64,000 nucleotides of DNA from Lewinellaceae bacterium. Lineage in GTDB: Bacteria; Bacteroidota; Bacteroidia; Chitinophagales; Saprospiraceae. Shown here piece by piece: positions 17,658 through 25,686 of this stretch. Below the pieces are notes generated by a model. It saw only the letters and a list, made by a program, of their open reading frames with translations, made no database searches and had not been told where the DNA came from. Positions within the stretch are counted from its first letter, which is position 1. Each line of letters opens with the position of its first letter. A program made the translations under genes and the position numbers. Location: assembly GCA_020636005.1 (NCBI GenBank), contig JACJYR010000001.1:2546501-2610500 (forward strand). The letters are read 5' to 3'.

Positions 17658-18095
17658 ATGCAACAAAAGAATCTTTCCAATAAGCTGGTAGCCGCTTTCA
17701 ACGAAAAAGGGGAAACTATAAGCCCCCTGCTGCCTGAAAAGCAAAAAAACTTCCTCATAGATATTGACGGCACGATTTGCGACGATGTGCCCAATGAGGA
17801 GCCGGAGCGGATGTCCATCGTGCCGCCTTATCCCGATGCCCTCAAGATCGTCAACAAATGGTTCGAGGAAGGCCATGTCATTACCTTTTTCACCTCCCGC
17901 ACGGAGGAACACCGCACCATCACCGAGGCATGGCTCGAAAAACACGGTTTTAAATACCACGGTATCCTGTTTGGCAAACCAAGGGGTGGCAACTACCATT
18001 GGATAGACAACCACATTGTGAAAGCCACCCGGTTCAAGGGCAAGTTTACCGATCTCGTCATCCGCACCCACGAGATTGAGGTTTTCCATACTTGA
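17658..18095 (+). CDS. HAD-superfamily phosphatase-like protein
   Basis: A compact 145-residue protein. FLIDIDGTICDD places Asp35 and Asp37 as the DxD nucleophile pair of the HAD superfamily. FFTSRTEEHR (about 77-86) supplies motif II, and GKPRGGNYHWIDNH near 106-119 carries the later Lys/Asp region in abbreviated form. The length suggests a minimal capless (C0) or LNS2/polynucleotide-phosphatase-like member. No substrate can be assigned from the neighbours, which are a lipoprotein upstream and a convergent lactonase-like gene downstream. The gene has its own promoter and a strong terminator follows at 18313. Confidence 0.7.
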   Translation: MQQKNLSNKLVAAFNEKGETISPLLPEKQKNFLIDIDGTICDDVPNEEPERMSIVPPYPDALKIVNKWFEEGHVITFFTSRTEEHRTITEAWLEKHGFKYHGILFGKPRGGNYHWIDNHIVKATRFKGKFTDLVIRTHEIEVFHT

Positions 18096-18184
18096 TCATC
18101 ACTGAAAAGGGAATTTTCCATCCCGCTGCTTACAATCAGGGTTTTTCAAACCTGCACATCATTTGTTTGTAACAGCGTTATTTA

Positions 18185-18291
18185 GGATCGAAGGAAAAAT
18201 AATCCCGATTTCACATCGGGATTATTTTTAAAAAAACCTTCCAGTACTGGGGTTTTAACATCAAAATAGCGAAGTTATTTTTTCATCGTTA
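18185..18291 (+). repeat. MITE-like element, copy B (107 bp)
   Basis: Second copy of the element at 11129-11236, in opposite orientation, with the same ends (GGATCGAAGG to CATCGTTA) and the same two internal hairpins. It is flanked by TTTA at 18181-18184 and 18292-18295, a different flank from the TTAG around copy A, which supports independent insertion with 4-bp duplication. It lies between the convergent HAD and lactonase-like genes, where it disrupts nothing. Confidence 0.8.
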
Positions 18292-18312
18292 TTTAAAAGG
18301 GAGCCTTGAAAC

Positions 18313-18358
18313 AAAAAAAGGAAACTGGGGATGTTGCCACCCCTGGTTTCCTTTTTTT
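18313..18358. terminator. strong bidirectional intrinsic terminator
   Basis: An A-run plus GGAAAC stem pairs perfectly over 13 bp with GTTTCC plus a T-run, extended by GGGG/CCCC across a small bulge. Poly-A on one side and poly-T on the other allow termination on both strands. It separates the convergent HAD gene (+) and lactonase-like gene (-). Confidence 0.8.
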
Positions 18359-18378
18359 ATTTGGGGAAAAATAGTGGA

Positions 18379-19578
18379 TTACCTAACCACCAGTCCTGTC
18401 ATGTTATTGGGCAGCCCGCCCCCATCCACGTCAATTTGGTTGAGCGCTCCCTGGTTGCTCACGCTGTAGGAAATGATGGTATTGCCACCCGTTGCCAATA
18501 CGTACAGGTAGTTGGAATCATTGTCCAAAGCAGCGTCAATAGGCGTGGAGGAAGCCGGGGCGGCGATGTCTGCCAACAGGTCGAGGCCGCCGAATCCTGA
18601 AACGCCGATGGTAGAAATGTCATTTGAGCCGGTGTTCGTGGTAAACAGGAAGCGGCTGTTGTTGGTCAGCACCACCCAGCAAGCGGCCGTGCGGTTGGTC
18701 GGCAGGGGGCCATCCACCAGGGCCACATTGCCGTTGTTGTCCACATGGTAGGAGGAGATGGTGCTCGCTCCCGGCGCTCCGCCGGCGGCTTCCGACACAT
18801 AGAAGTTGTTGTTGTTGCCAAATGCAAAACCAAACGGGGTGGCGCCGGCAGCCGGGAAGGTGTTCATGTTCCAGGGCTTGTTAAGCAATACGCGGTAAGA
18901 AGTAATGGTATTGGTCGCTTTTTCTGTCACCACAAGGGCTTTGCCGTTGGAACTGAAAGAAATCTGCGCCGGGCCGGATGCGTTGCTGCTCAGTGGTTTG
19001 GTAGAATTGGGGATGGGGACAAGTTGGGCCTGGTTGTTATAGCCGAAGCCGGAAATGTTCCCATCGCCACCCGCGTTCAGCACATAGATGATGCTTTTGC
19101 GCTCGGTGATACTGATCGGGCGGATACCGCCCGAAGCCACCCTGTCTTTAAGGATCAACCCCCCATCGGTTTGTACATAAAATACGCTGAAGTCGTTGCT
19201 GCCGGGGTTTACCGCATAGAGCAGATGGCCGCCGAGGCCCAATGCCAGGGCGCCCTGGTTGCCAAGGCCGCCGTCCGTGCCGGTGCCTCCAGTGCTATAC
19301 CTGCCCTTTTCGCTGATCTTGCCGTCAGGATGGATGTCGAAGGCAATGACCTGGTTACCTGCCGCTTCGTTGCTCAATGTGTAGAGGGTTGATGATTTTG
19401 CCCTTGTCCCGATTTCGTTTTCCAGGGCCAGCGCCTTCAGCAGGCCGGCATCGTCGAGGAAAGCATTTGTCCCCTCTGCATCAAGTGCCTGGGGAGTTTC
19501 AGTGAGTTGATCTTTTGCACAGGAGGCTATAAAAAAGATGAAGGCCAAAAGGGTGATTACTTGCAGAATGTTCTTCAT
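18379..19578 (-). CDS. seven-bladed beta-propeller lipoprotein, lactonase (YbhE/6-phosphogluconolactonase-like) family
   Basis: 399 residues from ATG 19578: MKNILQVITLLAFIFFIASC is a lipoprotein signal with Cys20. The rest is a series of about 45-residue repeats of the type LYAVNPGSNDFSVFYV and FLFTTNTGSNDISTIGV, the blade pattern of the lactonase_7 propeller. Family members include 6-phosphogluconolactonase, but a lipid-anchored envelope form is more likely to be a binding or scaffold protein than a cytosolic lactonase. An upstream in-frame codon at 19689 would hide the signal and is rejected. The gene stands alone, ending at a bidirectional terminator. Confidence 0.8.
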   Translation of the reverse strand: MKNILQVITLLAFIFFIASCAKDQLTETPQALDAEGTNAFLDDAGLLKALALENEIGTRAKSSTLYTLSNEAAGNQVIAFDIHPDGKISEKGRYSTGGTGTDGGLGNQGALALGLGGHLLYAVNPGSNDFSVFYVQTDGGLILKDRVASGGIRPISITERKSIIYVLNAGGDGNISGFGYNNQAQLVPIPNSTKPLSSNASGPAQISFSSNGKALVVTEKATNTITSYRVLLNKPWNMNTFPAAGATPFGFAFGNNNNFYVSEAAGGAPGASTISSYHVDNNGNVALVDGPLPTNRTAACWVVLTNNSRFLFTTNTGSNDISTIGVSGFGGLDLLADIAAPASSTPIDAALDNDSNYLYVLATGGNTIISYSVSNQGALNQIDVDGGGLPNNMTGLVVR

Positions 19579-20132
19579 AATTTGGTAAATTTTAGATTTG
19601 TAGTGTAGGCAGGCTTTGATGGCACCCAACCGCTCATTCATTGATAAATCCAGGCATGGAGGCTTGCCAAAAGCGGTCATTGTTTCCATCTGTTTTTCAA
19701 ATGGCTAAAGCAGTTGGATGTTCATTGCCTTCCTTCCTGAGTTAATAAAGTATCGGTGCAAAGGTCGGGTCGAAGTGTCACAGGAGTATCACAGGATTAT
19801 ACTATTTTGAGATATGTGCAGGATGGTGGTATGGAGACCACTCAGAGGGGTGTGTTTTTGAAAAAACATACCGTCACAATCAATCACTTGTGAGAAATTG
19901 ACACAGTTTTTTGAAAAATCTCGTGCTATGCTTGCAGGCGGGACAAGGGAATTTTGAAAGCGGGCAATTGTTAAAACTATCGGGGGAGATTATGGTCCAG
20001 CGTCCTAAGCGGAACTTTCTTCAATAAAAAACGAAAACGTCTTTCCGGATTTCCGAAAAAATACCACTTAACTTATTGAAAACCAGAATAAAAGCACACA
20101 AAAAACACCTGGATCTTAGACGTACAAAAGCT
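19579..20132. other. 554-bp non-coding gap upstream of the beta-propeller gene
   Basis: No convincing reading frame. On the minus strand ACCTTTGCACC near 19755-19765 resembles a -7 box and could drive the beta-propeller gene with a leader of about 175 nt. The rest, including the part after the end of the epimerase gene, shows no repeat or RNA fold I can support. Confidence 0.4.
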
Positions 20133-21197
20133 TCACCGCTGGGCAACCCCCAACCCATTGCCTTCCGCCGGGTACAGCACCCCGTTTTTCAAAATCACCA
20201 ACCCTGCAAAGGGGTCTTCCAGTAAATCCAGGTGGCCGTCCAGGTCGGCATATTTCACGTTGTGCCTGCCGAGCGCAAAGTGCAGTCCGGCGGCAATACT
20301 CAGCGCCGACTCATCCATGCAGCCCACCATCGCCTCCACGCCGGCAGCCTTCGCTACCGAATTGATGTGGAGCGCCTGTGTGATGCCGCCGGTTTTCATC
20401 AGTTTGATGTTGATCATGTCCGTCCAGTTGTTGCTCGTCAGGTGGAATACGTCTTTCAGGCTGAGCAGGCTTTCGTCGGCCATCACAGGGATGGGCACTT
20501 TGGAAGTCACTTCGCCGAGCAGTTCGGAAGCGGTGCCGGCCGTCGGCTGTTCAAACAGTTCGATGCCCACGTCCATGGTCTCTTTGATGAAACGCACCGA
20601 CTGCTCTACCGTGTAGCCCTGGTTCGCATCGAAGCGCAGTTCGATGGCATGGCCGAGTGTCTCCCGGAGTTTCACCATTTTTTCGATGTCTTCCTCCACG
20701 TCTTTCCCCCCTTTTATTTTCAGGATAAAAAAACCTTGCCTGATAAAATCCTTCGCCTTGGCCAGGGTGTCTTCCACCGGCAGGATGCCGATGGTAATAC
20801 TGGTAGGGATGCTTTCCCGGTATCCGCCAAGCAGTTGGTACAGCGGCACCTTCGCCTGTTGGGCCATCAGGTCGTAGATGGCCATGTCGGCCATCGTGCG
20901 GGCGGACAGGCTCTTGGGTAAAACCTGTTGTAGTTCCCTGTCAATCAGCGTATAACGGAAGGGGTTCATGCCTTTCAGCCAGGGCGCTATGGCATGTTCA
21001 AAGTCGTGCAGCACCCCTTTCGGCGTTTCACCGGTCACCGGCAGATCCGGTGCGGCACAGCCCCATCCGGTCAGGCCCGTGTCTGTATCTATTTTCAGGA
21101 TGACGTTCACGCACTGTTCTATTTTCTCGTAGGCAATGGTGTACGGCACCGTGAGCGGCATTTCGAGGAGCCAACATTCGAGGTGGGTTATTTTCAT
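20133..21197 (-). CDS. enolase-superfamily epimerase: dipeptide epimerase or N-acetyl-D-Glu racemase (DgcA-like)
   Basis: 354 residues, muconate-lactonizing-enzyme type barrel. The acid/base lysines lie in LKIKGGKD (about 158-165) and IKLMKTGG (about 260-267). The magnesium ligands are in RFDANQGY (about 188), ELFEQP (about 215) and MADES (about 240). The barrel closes with GCMDESALS, the segment used by L-Ala-D/L-Glu epimerases to bind the dipeptide. Start overlaps the stop of the upstream DUF1611 gene by 4 bp, so the two are translationally coupled. Known DUF1611 partners of this family act in D-glutamate catabolism (DgcN/DgcA), so both murein-dipeptide epimerisation and N-acetyl-D-Glu racemisation are plausible. 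Confidence 0.85.
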   Translation of the reverse strand: MKITHLECWLLEMPLTVPYTIAYEKIEQCVNVILKIDTDTGLTGWGCAAPDLPVTGETPKGVLHDFEHAIAPWLKGMNPFRYTLIDRELQQVLPKSLSARTMADMAIYDLMAQQAKVPLYQLLGGYRESIPTSITIGILPVEDTLAKAKDFIRQGFFILKIKGGKDVEEDIEKMVKLRETLGHAIELRFDANQGYTVEQSVRFIKETMDVGIELFEQPTAGTASELLGEVTSKVPIPVMADESLLSLKDVFHLTSNNWTDMINIKLMKTGGITQALHINSVAKAAGVEAMVGCMDESALSIAAGLHFALGRHNVKYADLDGHLDLLEDPFAGLVILKNGVLYPAEGNGLGVAQR

Positions 21198-22255
21198 TTC
21201 AGTTTTTCCTTCAAAACTTTAACCAGTCCATCAGCACCATCCACCAGCACATCGAAGGCGGGCAGGCCGGTCTCTGCCGTTATTTTTGCACAGGCAGCCG
21301 GTATCTCTTCCCACTGCATATCCTCATGGTTTACGGTGACGGCGATGACTTTTTTCCCGGAAATGATTTCTATTGCCCGGATCTGCTCCGGTAGGGGGTG
21401 CAGTGGGTAACCTGGGAAGCCATCGTATTCTACCCGCTTTGGTGCATGTTGCAGGATGACGTAATCGGGCCGGCCCGCCGCCAGGATTTCAAAACCGCCA
21501 GGGTAGGCCGGATTCATCAGGCTGCCTTGCCCTTCGATGACGATGACGTCGGGCCGCTCATTTTTCCAGGCTTCGTGGACGGCGTGTTCTATTTCGCCCG
21601 AAACGAAGTCATTGATGAGCGAATCCATCACCATGCTGTACTTTGCCCCCTGCATCCAGGCGGTTTGGCCGGTGCCGATTAGCTCGGCCTTCAGGCCTGC
21701 AGCCCGGAAAGCATGGACGATGATCCAGGCAGTGGTTCGTTTGCCGATAGCCGAGTCGGTGCCAAGCACAGCGAGTTTCAGGCAATCCACCTCCTCTATT
21801 TTTCCAGAGAAAAAATGCAGCACGTCCCGATCCGGCGTTTTGCGGATGTCCCGGATGCGGCAGCCGTTTTCGTTGGCCAATGCCAAAATGGCTGGGTCGG
21901 TGGACAGGAAATCGTGCAGGCCACTGTCCACATGGAGGCCGTGCCGGATGGCAGTCTTCACATCGTGGCGGGCGGGCGGAGCCAGCCTGCCGCCGTCGGG
22001 GGCAATGCCGATGACGAAGTATTGTGCCTGGTTGCCCACCTTTTCCAGCGCTTCTTCCACCGAGGCAAACACGGGGATGTTTTTCTTTTTGCCATCGAGG
22101 ACTTCCCCAGCGTCCTGGCCAGCATGTTTTTCATCAACTACACAAAGTACCTGGTAGCGCTCCGTAAAGCGGACCAGCCCATGGGCAGTTTTCCCGTTTG
22201 GCGTGTTGAATGCGCCCTGACAATAGACGATGGCATTTCCGTCGAGTGGTTTCAT
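21194..22255 (-). CDS. DUF1611 protein (DgcN-like D-glutamate N-acetyltransferase candidate)
   Basis: 353 residues. The N-terminal third is Rossmann-like (VDEKHAGQDAGEVLDGKK, then FVIGIAPDGGRL). The C-terminal part has a P-loop-like GTDSAIGKRTTAW (about 164-176) followed by ELIGTGQTAWMQG and VIEGQGSLMNPAYPGG. These are the invariant stretches of DUF1611. One characterised member, DgcN of marine Pseudoalteromonas, acetylates D-glutamate and works with an enolase-superfamily racemase (DgcA). Here the racemase/epimerase gene follows with a 4-bp overlap and a PLP enzyme gene precedes it by 97 bp. The acetyl-CoA-binding residues are not known to me, so the activity is inferred from family and context. 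Confidence 0.75.
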   Translation of the reverse strand: MKPLDGNAIVYCQGAFNTPNGKTAHGLVRFTERYQVLCVVDEKHAGQDAGEVLDGKKKNIPVFASVEEALEKVGNQAQYFVIGIAPDGGRLAPPARHDVKTAIRHGLHVDSGLHDFLSTDPAILALANENGCRIRDIRKTPDRDVLHFFSGKIEEVDCLKLAVLGTDSAIGKRTTAWIIVHAFRAAGLKAELIGTGQTAWMQGAKYSMVMDSLINDFVSGEIEHAVHEAWKNERPDVIVIEGQGSLMNPAYPGGFEILAAGRPDYVILQHAPKRVEYDGFPGYPLHPLPEQIRAIEIISGKKVIAVTVNHEDMQWEEIPAACAKITAETGLPAFDVLVDGADGLVKVLKEKLK

Positions 22256-22352
22256 GCTTAGTGAATTGAGGAATTGGTGAATTGGAAAATTGGCAAATCA
22301 GGCAGGAATCCAGACCCAATTTTTCAATGGACTCATTTACCAAATCCCGTTA

Positions 22353-23420
22353 TTAATCTTTTCCTGTCAAAACTGCCACGAACCGGTCCGGTTCAAAGGC
22401 ATCTTTTTGGTGCATTTCCATGAGTGCTACCAGGCCTGCGGTAGATGCGGGCAACACTTTCAGCCCTTCTTTCTCGCCCAGCAGCCTGGCGTATTTCAGC
22501 ATTTTCTGGTCGCTGATATGAAAGGCATCACCGGTGGATTCCTGGATGGCCCAGAGTGCATCCGCCCCGTCGAAGCTATGCCAGTTGATGAGCGGCTCGT
22601 TGATTTTGGTTTCCTTGATTTGTTCGGGGCGCAGGTCTTCGCAGTAGTCGAGGCCCTTTTTGAATGAACTGATGATGGGGTTTTTGTGGGATGACGAGGC
22701 TGCTATCATTTTGGGTATCCTGGAGGTACGGCCCCGCTTGTACAACGTCACGAAGCCCCGGTAGATGCCGGCCAGCAAGGTGCCGTTGGACACGGGGACG
22801 GCCACCACTTTGGGGGCATCCCTCAACTGGTCGTAGATTTCGTTGGCAATTTCGGCGTAGGCAATGAGCTGCAGGGCAGTGTTCTGGCCACCGGGATTGG
22901 CATCGTACCAGTCGTTGCTGTCGGCTTGTTGGCTGGAAAAAACGACGGTGTCCTCGTACGAGCCAGGCGCCCGCCTGACCTCAGCGCCCACCTGCTCCAT
23001 TTCTTTCACCCGGTCAGTATGGTAAGATTCAGGGATGAAGATGATGCAGCGCATACCCGCCAATTGGGCAGCGAGGGCCACGGCGACGCCATAGTTGCCG
23101 CAGGTAGCCACGGTGATGGTGTCGTAGCCACGGCGCAGCGCGTCGTGCACCTGGGCGAAGGCAATGCGGTCTTTTTGGGTACCGGTGGGGTTGCCACCCT
23201 CAAACTTGAGGTAAAGCTGGCGGAGGCCTGTCTCCCGCTCGATGTTCCTGGCTCGTGATAGGGTGGTGTCGCCGATTTCGAGGCTGATGATGTCCTCGTA
23301 ATAGCCGACCCTGTCCAGGAGTTTTTGGCTGCCGTCCCTTACCCAGTCGCTGAGTTCACGGGCTTCTTTTGAAACGGAAATGTCATCGAGATGTACGCCG
23401 TCGAGGATGTTGATGGACAT
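22353..23420 (-). CDS. PLP-dependent enzyme, threonine synthase-like fold
   Basis: 355 residues from ATG 23420 (MSINILDGVHLDD). FEGGNPTGTQKDRIA (about 72-87) has the Schiff-base lysine of fold-type II enzymes, and TVATCGNYGVAVA (about 101-113) is the asparagine/phosphate-proximal loop. VPVSNGTLLAGIYRG supplies the glycine-rich phosphate cup. The core resembles threonine synthase, but it lacks the usual long N-terminal domain and is shorter than classical ThrC (about 430). Together with the downstream DUF1611 and epimerase genes it suggests a degradative or salvage step on an amino acid or dipeptide rather than threonine synthesis. An upstream start at 23600 would add 60 residues of low-quality sequence. 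Confidence 0.75.
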   Translation of the reverse strand: MSINILDGVHLDDISVSKEARELSDWVRDGSQKLLDRVGYYEDIISLEIGDTTLSRARNIERETGLRQLYLKFEGGNPTGTQKDRIAFAQVHDALRRGYDTITVATCGNYGVAVALAAQLAGMRCIIFIPESYHTDRVKEMEQVGAEVRRAPGSYEDTVVFSSQQADSNDWYDANPGGQNTALQLIAYAEIANEIYDQLRDAPKVVAVPVSNGTLLAGIYRGFVTLYKRGRTSRIPKMIAASSSHKNPIISSFKKGLDYCEDLRPEQIKETKINEPLINWHSFDGADALWAIQESTGDAFHISDQKMLKYARLLGEKEGLKVLPASTAGLVALMEMHQKDAFEPDRFVAVLTGKD

Positions 23421-23665
23421 AGTTTTTGAGTAGGCGAGCTGGCAGGCAGGCAAGTTGGCAAAATACCCGTAAAGTGGTTCAGGCCCTGCACCACCTGCGA
23501 ACTGGTTTCGGTTTTGTATAATCCACGCCGCCAGATTTTTTGTACAAGCTATTGGCGTTTTGCCTCTAACGTTTGGCCAACGGCCAACGGCCAAAATCAT
23601 AAAAGCCGGGCAAAGGTAAACCGGCTTTGGCGTTTTGCCAATGGCCTGGCTTTGGCCAAAAGTAG

Positions 23666-23673
23666 TAAGTTTG
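23666..23673 (+). promoter_or_regulatory. -7 promoter box (TAAGTTTG)
   Basis: TAAGTTTG followed by C fits TAnnTTTG, 47 bp before ATG 23720. Just upstream (23575-23660) the DNA is full of GGCCAA/TTGGCC and AAAGCCGG/CCGGCTTT inverted repeats. Confidence 0.5.
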
Positions 23674-23719
23674 CAGGGAACTCATTTTCTTCACCAATTT
23701 GACAAAAATCGCCAACACA

Positions 23720-24478
23720 ATGGGTAAATATTTTTGGCTGCTGGCAGCCCTCCTTTTCGGCACGGCTTCGTTTTCACAACCCACCCAAATCTACGTGCGG
23801 GCAAAGGCAAAAGACGCCAAGTTCATCGGTTCTTCCATAGGCGGCGCCCTGATCGTCTTCCGCAAGGCCGACACCGGGGAAATCCTTGCCCAGGGCCTGA
23901 CGGAAGGCGGCACGGGTAACACCAACCTCATTATGTCCACGCCGCATGAGCGTTACAAGCCAATAGCAACGGATGGTGCTGCCAAGTTCGAGGCCCTGCT
24001 CAACCTGCCCGAACCTACTTTCGTCACTATCGAGGCACATGCCCCGTTTACCCGCAAACAAGCCACGGCAATAGCCACCACCCAACTTTGGCTCATCCCC
24101 GGCAAACACATCCTGGGCGAAGGCATCGTGTTGGAAATCCCCGGCTTTATCGTGGACGTGCTCGCACCACGCACCCATCAGGCGGTTTCTTTGAAAAACA
24201 GCGGGGGAAAGGTAGCCATTGAGGTCAATGTGGTAATGATGTGCGGCTGCACCGTTAGCCCGGGCGGGCTGTGGGACGGCGAAGGCTTCGACGTGAAGGC
24301 CTGGTTAAAAAAAGATGGCAAGCGGCTGGCAGAAGTAAAACTGAATAACACCGCCAATAACACCTTTACCGGCGAAGCCCGGCCAACAGAAGCTGGAAAT
24401 TACGAGATCATCGTATATGCCTTCGACCCGAAAACGGGGAATTCGGGCGTGGATAAGGTGAATTTTGTGGTGGAATAA
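23720..24478 (+). CDS. secreted protein of unknown function
   Basis: 252 residues from MGKYFWLLAALLFGTASFSQ, a signal peptide cleaved after FSQ. The mature part looks all-beta, with one Cys pair in MMCGCTVSPGGLW (about 176-188) and a C-terminal immunoglobulin-like stretch (EAGNYEIIVYAFDPKTGNSGV) that resembles FixG/CARDB-type accessory domains. No catalytic motif is evident. A TTG 21 bp upstream is a weaker start. It is divergent from the PLP-enzyme gene and convergent with the barrel gene at 24591. Confidence 0.6.
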   Translation: MGKYFWLLAALLFGTASFSQPTQIYVRAKAKDAKFIGSSIGGALIVFRKADTGEILAQGLTEGGTGNTNLIMSTPHERYKPIATDGAAKFEALLNLPEPTFVTIEAHAPFTRKQATAIATTQLWLIPGKHILGEGIVLEIPGFIVDVLAPRTHQAVSLKNSGGKVAIEVNVVMMCGCTVSPGGLWDGEGFDVKAWLKKDGKRLAEVKLNNTANNTFTGEARPTEAGNYEIIVYAFDPKTGNSGVDKVNFVVE

Positions 24479-24590
24479 AGTTGTTTTGTGCCATCCCTCT
24501 CTAAGCGAAACAGGCTTATTAAGGAAATAATAAAATCAGGAGATCTCTGAAAATCAGTGTTTTAAAAGTTCCAAATTTCCCTGTTCCGAC

Positions 24591-25379
24591 CTAAAACCAA
24601 ATGCCCGACCCGATGGCCCAATTGCGAATCCGTACGTTGCCCACCCTGGTGCCCTGGTACCCGCAATAGACCATAAAACGGTCGAGGTGTACCTGTACCC
24701 GTGCCTGGTGTTGCCGGCTGTACACGCCGTTGGGCCAGCCAAACTGGGTATCGGCGTAAAGGCTCAGTGGTTTTTTGAAATACCAGGTGAAGCCCATCGA
24801 AGCCGAAGGGCTCCCGTAAAGCGCCTGGCCATCGAGCAGCATGAGGCCGCCGCCCCACCACAGGTGGAATTTAGGGTGCCTGATCCGGTTGTACTGCACG
24901 TTGAAATTGGTGATGGAAAAATGATCGCTGCCGCCGCTTTCCAGCGCTTCAAAAAGTTGCAGGCGGTTCACGTCCAGCGCCAGGAAGCGGGTAGGGTAAA
25001 ATTTGACCTGGAAAAAGCCGCCGTAAAGGTTGTCCTCATTGTTTTGAAAATGAAAAAGGGCCTGGGTACGGATGTCTTTGCCAAGATCGAACAGCGGCCG
25101 GTAAAGGCCTGCCTGGCCATCCTGGTAGGGGAAATCGGAAAACTCGATATCGCTTGGGCTGGGTTCGTTTTCGAAACCAAACAGCAGCCCGACCGTGGGG
25201 TAGTAACCAATCTCGAAGAGCAGTTCTATCCAGAACCACTCGTCCCCGCCGGATGCATTGACATTTTCACCATTGCGGGGGGGCTGCAGTTGTTTTTCAA
25301 TGTTGTCAATGGTTTGCGACCCTACGTTTGAGGGGAGCCAGATCAAAAAAGCGAGTAGCAAAATGCAGGTTGTTTTCAT
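24591..25379 (-). CDS. predicted outer-membrane beta-barrel/secreted protein
   Basis: 262 residues. MKTTCILLLAFLIWLPSNVGSQ is a signal peptide. The mature chain has alternating aromatic/hydrophobic strands (WFWIELLFEIGYYPTVGLLF, FSITNFNVQYNRI, LSLYADTQFGWPN) and ends GSGIWF, with a terminal aromatic as in outer-membrane barrels. No named family recognised. It is divergent from the choice-of-anchor-B genes with a shared 307-bp gap. Confidence 0.6.
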   Translation of the reverse strand: MKTTCILLLAFLIWLPSNVGSQTIDNIEKQLQPPRNGENVNASGGDEWFWIELLFEIGYYPTVGLLFGFENEPSPSDIEFSDFPYQDGQAGLYRPLFDLGKDIRTQALFHFQNNEDNLYGGFFQVKFYPTRFLALDVNRLQLFEALESGGSDHFSITNFNVQYNRIRHPKFHLWWGGGLMLLDGQALYGSPSASMGFTWYFKKPLSLYADTQFGWPNGVYSRQHQARVQVHLDRFMVYCGYQGTRVGNVRIRNWAIGSGIWF

Positions 25380-25686
25380 GGCGGGAGGTTTAGGTACCAG
25401 TCTGTTATTTCATTACTAACTGTGGTAATACAAATAATGCTGCCAGGCCAAAAAAGGTCATCATAAAAATTATATCATTTACCTCAGGCTTTCCGGTTTT
25501 TTGCGCAAGCGGCCCTCATCTGCCTGAAAATCAGACCATCTACGACACAAAAACACCCAAACGCACAATCACGATTTTGGTCAATAAAGGACAATTCTCA
25601 CCTTCCTTTCCCCTAATAAGGAATCCAACAAGCTGGAAAACGTTTACTTTGCATGGCCCGACCGCCCATTACCAAAGCAATATTTT
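25380..25686. other. 307-bp divergent promoter region
   Basis: On the plus strand TTACTTTG (25644-25651), one mismatch from the -7 consensus, lies 36 bp before the first choice-of-anchor-B gene. The remainder is AT-rich without a coding frame. Confidence 0.4.
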
